A stretch of 64,000 nt of DNA from positions 62,001 through 126,000 of the forward strand of contig NZ_SNXZ01000001.1 of the NCBI RefSeq assembly GCF_004362825.1, in the 5' to 3' direction. Source of the DNA: Labedaea rhizosphaerae (GTDB lineage Bacteria > Actinomycetota > Actinomycetes > Mycobacteriales > Pseudonocardiaceae). Position numbers and translations under genes: made by a program. Positions 8,359-16,039 of the stretch are shown here, piece by piece; within the stretch, counting starts at the first letter, position 1, and the number at the start of each line of letters is the position of its first letter. Below the pieces are notes generated by a model. The model was not told the origin of the DNA and made no database searches. It saw nothing but the letters and a program-made list of their open reading frames with translations.

Positions 8359-8853
8359 GTGGCACGCGTCGTGGTGGTGATGGGCGTTGCGGGTTCGGGC
8401 AAGACGACCGTGGCCGAACTGCTCGCCGCCCGGTTGAAGGTCCCCTATGCCGAGGCCGACGAATTCCACCCGCCCGCCAACATCGCGAAGATGTCGGCCG
8501 GGCACCCGCTGACCGACGAGGACCGCTGGCCCTGGCTGCGGGCGATCGCGCAGTGGATCAAGGAGCAGGCCGCGGCGGGCGGCGGCGTGGTCACCTGTTC
8601 CGCGCTCAAGCGCAGCTACCGGGACCTGCTGCGCGAGGGGACCACCGAAGTGTGGTTCGTCCACCTCGCCGGCACCCACGAACTGCTGGCCGACCGGATC
8701 GGCCACCGCAAGGGCCACTTCATGCCCGCCGCGCTGCTGGATTCGCAGTTCGCCGACCTCCAGCCGCTGGCCCCCGACGAGCCCGGCGTGACGCTCGACG
8801 TGGCCCTGTCCCCCGAGGAACTGGTCGAAGCGGCCGTCGCCTCCCTTACTTGA
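8359..8853 (+). CDS. gntK: Gluconokinase (GntK/IdnK type)
   Basis: This 164-residue P-loop kinase phosphorylates D-gluconate to 6-phosphogluconate, feeding the pentose phosphate pathway. The Walker A motif GVAGSGKTT is at residues 9-17, EADEFHPPANIAKMSAGHPL (about 32-51) is the diagnostic gluconokinase segment, and ALKRSYRDLLR and RKGHFMPAALLDSQFADLQ complete the family pattern. The length is typical of the single-domain enzyme. The GTG start lies 19 bp after the NmrA-like gene on the same strand, so co-transcription is possible. No gluconate permease or GntR regulator is nearby. Confidence 0.95.
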   Translation: MARVVVVMGVAGSGKTTVAELLAARLKVPYAEADEFHPPANIAKMSAGHPLTDEDRWPWLRAIAQWIKEQAAAGGGVVTCSALKRSYRDLLREGTTEVWFVHLAGTHELLADRIGHRKGHFMPAALLDSQFADLQPLAPDEPGVTLDVALSPEELVEAAVASLT

Positions 8854-8865
8854 GCCGGATCGGAT

Positions 8866-8883
8866 GTCACCAACTCTGGTGAC
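8866..8883. promoter_or_regulatory. 18-bp perfect dyad GTCACCA-N4-TGGTGAC
   Basis: Seven-base perfect arms with a four-base centre (ACTC) lie between gntK and the epimerase-like gene, 35 bp before the latter's start. The short arms and lack of a T-run argue against a terminator; operator geometry fits better. The cognate regulator is unknown. Confidence 0.4.
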
Positions 8884-8917
8884 GACAGCCCGCCCCGCCC
8901 GCTGCGAGGCTGAACCC

Positions 8918-9802
8918 ATGATCCTCGTCACCGGCGGACTGGGCATGATCGGCGCCCACACCGCACGCGCACTCGTCGACCTCGGGCACGAGGTCATCGT
9001 CACCACCCGCCGCCCGGCCGAGCCGCCGTCGTTCCTGACGGGCAAGGTCACGGTGGAGACGCTCGACGTCACCGACCGGGCGGCGTTCCTCGCGCTCGGC
9101 CAGCGGCACGACATCACCGACATCGTCCACCTGGCGGGCTCGATCCCGGGTGAGAACCCGGTCGACTTCTTCCGCCACGACCTCACCGGCCTGCTCAACG
9201 CACTGGACGCCGCCCGTGCCTGGGGAGTGCGCCGCTTCGCCGTGGCCAGCAGCCTCGGTGTCTACATCGGACGCAGCGAAATCCCGTGGCACGAGGAGCT
9301 CGCACTGCCCACCGTCGACCTGCCGCACTTGATCGTCGCGTTCAAGAAGGCGGTCGAGCCGCTGACGACGCACAGCTTGCAGGGCAGCGGCGTCGAGCCG
9401 GTCCTGCTGCGGATCGGCACGATCTGGGGGCCGCTCTACGACCCGGAGTCGCCGTTCTTTCCCATCCCGTCGGTGGTCAGCGCGGTGCGGCGGGGTGAGC
9501 GGCCGACGCTGGACGAAGGTGCGTTCGACTGCTGCTACGCACCCGATGCGGGGCGGGCGATCGCGTTGCTGATGGCGGCGAAGACGTTGCGGCACAACGT
9601 TTACAACGTGTCCAGCGGCAAGCCGGCCGACAACCGCGAGTTCGCCGAGGCCCTCGGGCTCGATCTGCCGGCCGCCTCGTCCGGCGAAGTGCCGCACCTC
9701 GACATCACGCGGCTCACCGAGGAAACCGGCTTCACGCCGGAGTTCGACGTGGCCAAGGCGGTCGCCCACTACCTCGACTGGCGCGCGGCCAACGCTAGGT
9801 GA
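8918..9802 (+). CDS. NAD-dependent epimerase/dehydratase family protein
   Basis: This 294-residue extended short-chain dehydrogenase has the N-terminal nucleotide motif GGLGMIGAHTARALVDLG (6-23) and the VHLAGSIPG segment. Where family members carry the catalytic Tyr-x-x-x-Lys, the aligned stretch here reads IVAFKKAVE, so the Lys is kept but the Tyr position appears to be Ile. The usual Ser/Thr segment is SSLGVYIG. This may mean altered chemistry or a binding-only role. It ends eight bases inside the convergent TetR gene. The substrate is unknown. Confidence 0.82.
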   Translation: MILVTGGLGMIGAHTARALVDLGHEVIVTTRRPAEPPSFLTGKVTVETLDVTDRAAFLALGQRHDITDIVHLAGSIPGENPVDFFRHDLTGLLNALDAARAWGVRRFAVASSLGVYIGRSEIPWHEELALPTVDLPHLIVAFKKAVEPLTTHSLQGSGVEPVLLRIGTIWGPLYDPESPFFPIPSVVSAVRRGERPTLDEGAFDCCYAPDAGRAIALLMAAKTLRHNVYNVSSGKPADNREFAEALGLDLPAASSGEVPHLDITRLTEETGFTPEFDVAKAVAHYLDWRAANAR

Positions 9803-10358
9803 GGGCGGCCGTGGTCGTGCGGGCGTAGGCGGCGGCCCAGGCATCCAGCTGGCCGGGCGTCGGCGGGGTCTCGTCGAACTGGACGAAGAAGACGCGCTGG
9901 AAGCAGGCGCCCAGCAGCAGGGCGGCGGCCGCCTCGATGTCGGCGTCCGGGCGGATGTCGGCTTGGCGCGTCTTGAGGTACTCCGTGACCCCGTTCAGGA
10001 TGTGGTTCGGGCCGGAGTTGACGGCACGCAGGGCTTCGATGTGTGCGGCGAGAAAGGCCCTCGACGAGAAGACCGAGACGGAGATGGGGAAGCTCCGCAG
10101 GTAGAAGTCGAGGGCCGCGCGCGTGAGGCGGGTCAGGTTCTCTTCGAGGGTGCCGTCGCCGGTCACGTTGGCCGGGGACGGCAGCCGCTCCCTGAGGACC
10201 GCGATGAAGATCGCCGTCTTGTCCGCGAAGTTCTTGTAGAGCGTTGCCTCGGAGTAGCCGGCCTCGCGAGCGATCTCCTTGGTGGTGGCGTGCGCGTAGC
10301 CGGCGGTGCGCAGCACCTTCTCGGCCGCGTCGAGGATGCGGTCGCGGGTCGTCGGCAT
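9795..10358 (-). CDS. TetR-family transcriptional regulator
   Basis: This 187-residue TetR-type regulator has an N-terminal DNA-binding domain (RILDAAEKVL at 6-15, then TTKEIAREAGYSEATLYKNF). The C-terminal ligand domain is poorly conserved as expected. It diverges from a small NAD(P)-binding protein gene, and the 76-bp gap holds two GTGAGT-based dyads. Autorepression and control of that partner are very likely. The 3' end overlaps the convergent epimerase-like gene by eight bases. Confidence 0.93.
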   Translation of the reverse strand: MPTTRDRILDAAEKVLRTAGYAHATTKEIAREAGYSEATLYKNFADKTAIFIAVLRERLPSPANVTGDGTLEENLTRLTRAALDFYLRSFPISVSVFSSRAFLAAHIEALRAVNSGPNHILNGVTEYLKTRQADIRPDADIEAAAALLLGACFQRVFFVQFDETPPTPGQLDAWAAAYARTTTAALT

Positions 10359-10380
10359 GGCGCCTCTCCTTGACAGGTGA

Positions 10381-10419
10381 GTGAGTACTCACCCACCATA
10401 GTGGTGAGTGTTCACTCAC
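10381..10419. promoter_or_regulatory. Two TetR-type operators (GTGAGT dyads)
   Basis: The first site, GTGAGTACTCAC at 10381-10392, is a perfect 12-bp palindrome. The second, GTGAGTG-TT-CACTCAC at 10404-10419, has perfect seven-base arms. Their centres are 25 bp apart, close to two and a half helical turns. They lie between the divergent TetR and oxidoreductase genes and share the half-site GTGAGT. This is the expected arrangement for TetR autoregulation. Confidence 0.72.
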
Positions 10420-10434
10420 CGGAAGGACGACACC

Positions 10435-11088
10435 ATGAAACTGGCGGTTTTCGGCGCGACCGGCGGCATCGGCACCCAGGTGGTGAGCCAAGCGCTGGCC
10501 GCTGGTCACCAGGTCAGCGCCGTCGTGCGCGACCGCGCGCGGCTGGCGGTGCCCGACCAGGACGGCCTGGCCGTGGTGACCGCGGGCTTCGGCGACGCCG
10601 ATGCACTGGCCAGCGCGGTCAGCGGCGCGGATGCGGTGGTGTCGGCGCTCGGCGCGTACGGGCGCGGCGTGCTTACGGTCTGCCAGGACGGGGTGCGGGC
10701 GGAGACCGCGGCGATGCGAGCGGCCGGCGTCCGGCGGCTGCTGGTGATCAGCGCGAGCGCCCTGCGCACGGTGCCGAACGACACCCTGCTGATGAAGGCG
10801 GTGCTGAAACCGCTGGTGAGCTTCGCATTCCGGCGACACTACGCGGACCTGCGCGTGATGGAGGACGAGGTGATGTCGTCGGGTCTGGAGTGGACGATCG
10901 TCTGCCCGCCGCGGTTGACCGACGGGCCGCGGACCGGCCAGGTGTGGCACCGCGTCGGCGACGCGGAGCGGCACGGGCAGGCGCTCGCGCGAGCGGATGT
11001 CGCCGGGTACCTGCTTGAGGCGGCCGGGGATCGGGAGTTGATCGGGAAGACCGTGTACATCGGGCAGGAGCGAGCAGCACGCGATTGA
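10435..11088 (+). CDS. NAD(P)-binding oxidoreductase (NAD(P)H-binding / BLVRB-like)
   Basis: This 217-residue atypical short-chain dehydrogenase begins MKLAVFGATGGIGTQVVSQA, an N-terminal dinucleotide-binding motif. It continues with a conserved SALGAYG segment and a C-terminal LEWTIVCPPRLTDGP, typical of flavin-reductase or biliverdin-reductase-like proteins. It has no Tyr-Lys active site of classical SDRs. The ribosome site GGAAGGA (10421-10427) fixes the ATG. It is the divergent partner of the TetR gene and probably its main target; the physiological substrate is unknown. Confidence 0.86.
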   Translation: MKLAVFGATGGIGTQVVSQALAAGHQVSAVVRDRARLAVPDQDGLAVVTAGFGDADALASAVSGADAVVSALGAYGRGVLTVCQDGVRAETAAMRAAGVRRLLVISASALRTVPNDTLLMKAVLKPLVSFAFRRHYADLRVMEDEVMSSGLEWTIVCPPRLTDGPRTGQVWHRVGDAERHGQALARADVAGYLLEAAGDRELIGKTVYIGQERAARD

Positions 11089-11118
11089 TCGGTGCGTGAC
11101 GGCCGGGGAACCGCAGGA

Positions 11119-11940
11119 TCAGCGGTTGGGGTCCACGCCGCGGTACCACGGCTTCAGCAGTTCCGTGATCGAGACGTCGCCGACCATGAGCTTCGAGACC
11201 TGGTTCAGGACCGCCCCCGGTTCGTCCACCGTGGTCCCCAGAGGAGCCGCCACCACCTGCTCGGGTGGCCGGCCCGACCAGAACGAGGCCACCTCGTCGT
11301 CGCGGGGTTCGGGGGCTTCTCGCTCGGCCACCGGGCGACGGGAGCGGAGTTCGCGCAGGCGGTCCAGGAGCTCGTCGCGGTTGCGGCCGCGCCAGGCGAG
11401 GATCTTGAACGGGTCGGCATCGAAGGACTCCGCCAGCAGGTAGCAGACGGCCGCCAAGTGCTTGCACGGCACTTCCCAGTCAGGGCAGGAGCAGTCCATG
11501 GTCAGTTCGCGCGGATCCGTGGGGAACAGGCGCAGGTCCAGCTCGGCGAAGACCTCTTCGATCTCCAGCGGCATCTCGCCGGCCAGCAGCTTGGCTGCAT
11601 AGATCGCCTTGCCCGCCAACAGCTTCTCGATGCGAGCCCACTGGGCGCCGTCGAACGCCTTGATGGCTATCCGCGCCCGGTATGGCTGGTCGCGGGAGCC
11701 TTGGATCGTCGCCGTCACCAGGCTGGTCTGCAGGGTCAGGCTCAGCACCTGACCGGCGCGGGCGTAGCGCTTGCCGCTGTTGAGGCGGCCGCCCAGGCCC
11801 AGCGACTCCAGGACTTCCACGAAGCGGCGCGACCACCACGTCCGGCCGATGTCGCCGCGGTTGCTCTTCGCCTTGATGCCGCCGGTCACCTTGATCGGGC
11901 CGGTGGTCTTGGCGTCCTTCCACCAGGAGCGGTCAGGCAT
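11119..11940 (-). CDS. SWIM zinc-finger protein
   Basis: This 273-residue protein carries a SWIM zinc finger: C150, C152, C159 and H161 in DCSCPDWEVPCKH match the C-x-C-x(n)-C-x-H pattern. The N-terminal part (SNRGDIGRTWWSRRFVEVLE) is the conserved region shared by bacterial SWIM proteins encoded beside SNF2 ATPases. It overlaps the end of the SNF2 gene by eight bases, so the two are translationally coupled. SWIM domains bind DNA or protein, so a joint role with the SNF2 motor in DNA transactions is a sensible inference. No enzymatic motif is visible. Confidence 0.92.
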   Translation of the reverse strand: MPDRSWWKDAKTTGPIKVTGGIKAKSNRGDIGRTWWSRRFVEVLESLGLGGRLNSGKRYARAGQVLSLTLQTSLVTATIQGSRDQPYRARIAIKAFDGAQWARIEKLLAGKAIYAAKLLAGEMPLEIEEVFAELDLRLFPTDPRELTMDCSCPDWEVPCKHLAAVCYLLAESFDADPFKILAWRGRNRDELLDRLRELRSRRPVAEREAPEPRDDEVASFWSGRPPEQVVAAPLGTTVDEPGAVLNQVSKLMVGDVSITELLKPWYRGVDPNR

Positions 11941-14902
11941 CGATGGCCTCCGACGACAGGGTGAGCAGCTCCCGCAACGAACTGGTCGACAGCTCCGTCA
12001 GCCAGCCTTCGCCGGAGCCGACCACCAACTGGGCCAGCGCCTTCTTCTCCTCGATCATCGCGTCGATGCGTTCCTCGAGCGTGCCCAGGCAGACCAGCTT
12101 GCGGACCTGGACGTCGCGGCGCTGGCCGATCCGGTACGCGCGGTCGCTCGCCTGGTCCTCCACCGCCGGGTTCCACCAGCGGTCCAGGTGGATCACCTGG
12201 TTGGCCGCCGTCAACGTCAGGCCGGTGCCGCCGGCCTTGAGGGACAACAAGAAGATCCGCGGGCCGTCGTCGGACTGGAAGCGTTCGACCATCGCGTCGC
12301 GCGACTTCTTCGGGGTGCCGCCGTGCAGGAAGGCGACCTCGGTGTCGAAGCGGGCGGACAAGTGCGGCACCAGCATCGAGCCGTATTCGGCGAACTGCGT
12401 GAAGCACAGGACGCGATCACCCTCGGCGAGGGCTTCTTCGATCAGTTCCTCGGCACGCGCCAGTTTGCCGGAACGCCCGGCGATGCGAGACCCGTCGCGC
12501 AGGAACTGGGCCGGGTGGTTGCACACCTGCTTGAGCTTCATGATCGTCGACAGCACCAGGCCCTTGCGCTCGATGCCCTCGCTGCCGTCGATCTTGCCGA
12601 GCATGTCGTCAACCACCGCACGGTAGAGCGACGCCTGCTCCGCGGTCAGCGGGCACAGCTGCCGGATCTCGATCTTCTCGGGCAGGTCGCCGATCACGTC
12701 GGGATCGGTCTTCAAGCGTCGCAATACGAACGGCGCCGTCACCTTGCGCAGCCGGGCCGCCGCGTCCTGGTCGCCGTAACGCTCGACCGGCACCGCGAAA
12801 CGGGCGCGGAACGACGACAACGAGCCCAGCGATCCCGGGTTCGCGAAGTCCAAAATGGACCAGAGCTCGGCCAGCCGGTTCTCCACCGGCGTGCCGGTGA
12901 GCGCGATCCGCTGCCGGGCCGGGATCCCCCGCACCGAATGCGACTGGCGGGACGCGCTGTTCTTGATGTTCTGCGCCTCGTCGGCCACCACGCGGTCCCA
13001 CCGCAGCGCGGACAGCTCCTCCACGTCCCGGGTGAGCACGTGGTAGGTCGTGATCACCAGGTCGGCGGCCGCCACGGCGTCGGCCAGCCGCGAGCCGCCG
13101 AGCCGGCTGCCGCCGTGGTGCACGTGCACGCGCAGGTGCGGGGTGAACCGCTGGGCCTCGCGCTGCCACGTGCCGACCAGCGACATCGGGCACACGATCA
13201 ACGTCGGATCGCGGTCGTCGTGCTTGCGCCGCAACGCTTCCAGCGCCAGCAACTGCACCGTCTTGCCCAACCCCATGTCATCGGCGAGGCAGCCGCCGAG
13301 GCCGAGGTTGTCGAGGAACGCGAGCCACGCGAGCCCGCGCTTCTGGTAGGGCCGAAGCTCCGCCTCGAACTCGACCGGCGGATCGACCGGCGTCAGGTAC
13401 TGCTCGGGCTGACCGGAGAGCAGGTCGCCGACCCAGCCGTCGCCGGTCACCGCCGACACCGGCAACGGCGGCGCGCCCGCGCCGTCGAACGACTCCAGCC
13501 CGGCCTGCAGCAACGCCTGCCCGATCGGCATCTGGCCGCTGCCGTAGTGACGCAGGAACGCCAGCCCCGCAGCCAGTTGCTTCGCGTCGACCTGCACCCA
13601 CTGGCCACGCATCCGCACCATCGGCACCTTGGCCGCGGCCAGTTCGGCCAGCTCGCCCTCGGTCAGCTCGTCGTCGCCGAGCGCCAGCCGCCAGTCGTAG
13701 GAGACGAGGCTCGCCCGGTTCAACGCGCCTTCGGCCTTGGCCACCACACCCGACGCGGGTGCGCCCTTGGTGCTGAGCTTCAACGACAGCTCGCCGGGCC
13801 GCCGCCAGCTCGACGGCAGCAGCACGCCGAACCCGGCCTGGTCCAGCGCCGCCGCCTTGCCGAGGAACTCGTAGGCGCCGTCGAGGTCGAAGTGCAGCCG
13901 GGACGGGTGCGCCTCGCGCAACGCGGCATCGAGCAGCGGCACGATCCGGCTGGCCCGGCCTAGGTCGGCCAGCAGTTGTTCCTGCGGGTCGTCGAGCCAC
14001 CGGTGCAGCACCCCGCCGTCGCGCCAGACCTGCGCGGCGGGCACCAGCAGGCTCGGCTCGGCCGAGGGCTGCATCAGCAGTTCGAGCCGCCAGCTTTCCT
14101 CGGCGGGCTCGTTCTGATCCGGTGCGCGCAGCCGGAAACACGTGCGCACCGGGCTGTCGGACACCGCACTCGCCCGCCACTGGTCGAGCCGCCCGCCCAG
14201 GCGGCGCAGCGCCTCGGGGTCGGCGTCCACCACCGGCTCACCGGTCAACGCTCGCAGCCACGCGCCGATCGGTCCGTCGATGCCGAAGTCCTTGTCCGGC
14301 AACGCCAAGCGCACCGCACTGTCCACAAGGGAATCAAGCAGGCCGAGCACGCCGTCGTTGCCGGCGGCGGTGAGCGACGGTGGCTGCACGGCCAGCAGCG
14401 CGCTGTACCGGGCGGCGTCCACGCCGGAGAGCACCGGCCGCCAGCGAGCCTTACCGTCGACGAGGCCGGGCAGGAACCGCCCGCGACGCACCAGGTCGTC
14501 GGCCAGTTCGGCCAGCTCGCCGAGGAACCGGCACGACGGACCCAGTCGCACCTCATCGGGCGGCTCGGCGAGCAGACCCGGCGCGGACGCCGGATCGATG
14601 CGCAGCGCGGGCACCAGCCATTGCCGCAGCTCGACAGTGCCGCGCGGGGCCTGGCCTTCGGCCAGCGGATCCCGCACCAGCTCGGGCGACGGGACCGGGG
14701 CCGACGGGTGCGCGGGCAGCCGAAGAGTCAGCGTGTCGGGCTCACCGAGGGCCAGTGTCCCCAAGGTGTCACTGGAAACGGCGAACGGGTGCGGTCGCGC
14801 GGCCTTGGTCGCGCGACCCGATGCCCGCGACGGCAAGGCGGAGTCCTCCGCCCAGAACGCCAGCGCGCCCTCGGCGTCGGTGACCGCGTGCAACACCAAC
14901 AC
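11933..14902 (-). CDS. SNF2-family DEAD/DEAH-box ATPase/helicase
   Basis: This 989-residue SWI2/SNF2-type protein has an N-terminal bacterial SNF2-associated region (1 to about 500). The ATPase lobe 1 has ADDMGLGKT near 537-545 and VVADEAQNIKN near 638. Lobe 2 has GTPKKSRDAMVERFQ, LSLKAGGTGLTLTAANQVIH and DRAYRIGQ near 890-925. All helicase motifs look intact. Such proteins translocate on double-stranded DNA and remodel bound proteins or repair intermediates. The gene starts with GTG at 14902; the preceding 145 bp contain one copy of the DnaA-box-like element, whose TAGAGT could be the -10. It forms an operon with the SWIM gene. Confidence 0.95.
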   Translation of the reverse strand: MLVLHAVTDAEGALAFWAEDSALPSRASGRATKAARPHPFAVSSDTLGTLALGEPDTLTLRLPAHPSAPVPSPELVRDPLAEGQAPRGTVELRQWLVPALRIDPASAPGLLAEPPDEVRLGPSCRFLGELAELADDLVRRGRFLPGLVDGKARWRPVLSGVDAARYSALLAVQPPSLTAAGNDGVLGLLDSLVDSAVRLALPDKDFGIDGPIGAWLRALTGEPVVDADPEALRRLGGRLDQWRASAVSDSPVRTCFRLRAPDQNEPAEESWRLELLMQPSAEPSLLVPAAQVWRDGGVLHRWLDDPQEQLLADLGRASRIVPLLDAALREAHPSRLHFDLDGAYEFLGKAAALDQAGFGVLLPSSWRRPGELSLKLSTKGAPASGVVAKAEGALNRASLVSYDWRLALGDDELTEGELAELAAAKVPMVRMRGQWVQVDAKQLAAGLAFLRHYGSGQMPIGQALLQAGLESFDGAGAPPLPVSAVTGDGWVGDLLSGQPEQYLTPVDPPVEFEAELRPYQKRGLAWLAFLDNLGLGGCLADDMGLGKTVQLLALEALRRKHDDRDPTLIVCPMSLVGTWQREAQRFTPHLRVHVHHGGSRLGGSRLADAVAAADLVITTYHVLTRDVEELSALRWDRVVADEAQNIKNSASRQSHSVRGIPARQRIALTGTPVENRLAELWSILDFANPGSLGSLSSFRARFAVPVERYGDQDAAARLRKVTAPFVLRRLKTDPDVIGDLPEKIEIRQLCPLTAEQASLYRAVVDDMLGKIDGSEGIERKGLVLSTIMKLKQVCNHPAQFLRDGSRIAGRSGKLARAEELIEEALAEGDRVLCFTQFAEYGSMLVPHLSARFDTEVAFLHGGTPKKSRDAMVERFQSDDGPRIFLLSLKAGGTGLTLTAANQVIHLDRWWNPAVEDQASDRAYRIGQRRDVQVRKLVCLGTLEERIDAMIEEKKALAQLVVGSGEGWLTELSTSSLRELLTLSSEAIDA

Positions 14903-14949
14903 GACTCAATCCACCCCCTCGCCGCCGTCCGACCTGCACTTCCACTACA

Positions 14950-15023
14950 ACAACTCTATCGACGTGCCACGCTGCGAAACGGCGAGCGGCGAGATCTGTG
15001 GACAACCAGGTGCCTGTGGATAA
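14950..15023 (-). repeat. DnaA-box-pair element, copy C (upstream of the SNF2 gene)
   Basis: On the minus strand the order is TTATCCACA (15023-15015), TTGTCCACA (15005-14997, period 18 bp), then GTTTCGCAG and CGATAGA. Both nonamers match the DnaA-box consensus of high-GC actinobacteria with at most one change. The tail TAGAGT (14958-14953) resembles a -10 hexamer and lies about 50 bp before the SNF2 start. Related copies are at 21395-21476 and 31618-31712, with a partial one at 26910. Confidence 0.6.
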
Positions 15024-15046
15024 CTCGCCCGCCGCGAGCGGGTATC

Positions 15047-16039
15047 TCAAGCCTGGGCCCAGCCCGAAAGCATCTGACGAGCGATCGACGTCTCGCCCGG
15101 CAGCTTGAGCCCCTCGATCGCACCGCCGGCGGCGATGGCGGCCCGCACCGTCTCCTTCGAAACCCACTTGGCCTGCTCGATCTCACCTTCGGCCGGGCGC
15201 ACCGGGACCGACGGATCGGCGACCGCGGCGAAGCCGATCATCAGCGACCGCGGGAACGGCCACGGCTGGCTGCCCAGGTAACGGATGTCGCGGACCGGAA
15301 CCCCGACCTCCTCCATGATCTCCCGCGCGACGCAGGCCTCCATGGACTCGCCCGCCTCGACGAACCCGGCCAGCACCGAGTACCGGTCGGGCGGCCAGAC
15401 CGGTTGGCGCGCAAGGAGAACCTGCTCGCCGTTGCCGCCGGCGCCGTCGTGCACGAGGCAGATGATGGCCGGGTCGGTACGGGGGTACTCCTCGTGCCCG
15501 TTCTGCTCGCACTTGGTCGCCCACCCGCACTGGGACATGTGCACCGGCGACCCGTCGCGAGCGCAGAAACCCGCCCGGTGGTGCCAGTTCAGCAACGCGG
15601 TCGCCGTTGTGAGCAGGCCTGCTTCGGTGTCGTCGAGCAGCGAGCCGACGCCGCGCAGGTCGTGCCACTCGCGCCCCTCGGCGTCGCGGGCGCCGGTCGC
15701 GAAACCCCACGAGTCGGCGGGCGGGAACACCTCGCCGGACAGCTCCGCGTCGTGCGGCAACGCCCAGAACGACTGCTCGTTCTCGTCGAGCAGCATGCCG
15801 AGCAGCACCGCCCCGTCGACCGGTTCCTCGCCGAAGTCCGTGCACGGCCGGTAAACCAGGCGCAGCGGGTCCTGGTCGACCGGCGTGCGCAGCCGCTCGT
15901 CGAGCAGGATGACCCGGCCGCTCTTCCACAGCCGGGCCGCGTGCTCGGGATCGGCACGCACCTGCTCGTCGCGGGCCACGCCGGAGCGGGACAGCGGCGG
16001 GATCTCGCCCAGACCGAACGGGACGATCGGCTCGATCAC
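15047..16039 (-). CDS. nudC: NAD(+) diphosphatase (NudC)
   Basis: This 330-residue Nudix hydrolase cleaves NADH/NAD to NMN and AMP and, in the NudC family, can remove NAD caps from RNA. The Nudix box spans about 225-247 (GFVEAGE, then REIMEEVG). The NudC-specific SQPWPFPRS at 257-265 separates it from other Nudix enzymes. The central zinc ribbon looks degraded: C159, C171 and C177 are visible, but the second cysteine of the first pair is Asp (FCARDG). The GTG start overlaps the stop of the upstream M16 gene (GTGA), so it is the third gene of a coupled operon. Confidence 0.93.
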   Translation of the reverse strand: MIEPIVPFGLGEIPPLSRSGVARDEQVRADPEHAARLWKSGRVILLDERLRTPVDQDPLRLVYRPCTDFGEEPVDGAVLLGMLLDENEQSFWALPHDAELSGEVFPPADSWGFATGARDAEGREWHDLRGVGSLLDDTEAGLLTTATALLNWHHRAGFCARDGSPVHMSQCGWATKCEQNGHEEYPRTDPAIICLVHDGAGGNGEQVLLARQPVWPPDRYSVLAGFVEAGESMEACVAREIMEEVGVPVRDIRYLGSQPWPFPRSLMIGFAAVADPSVPVRPAEGEIEQAKWVSKETVRAAIAAGGAIEGLKLPGETSIARQMLSGWAQA

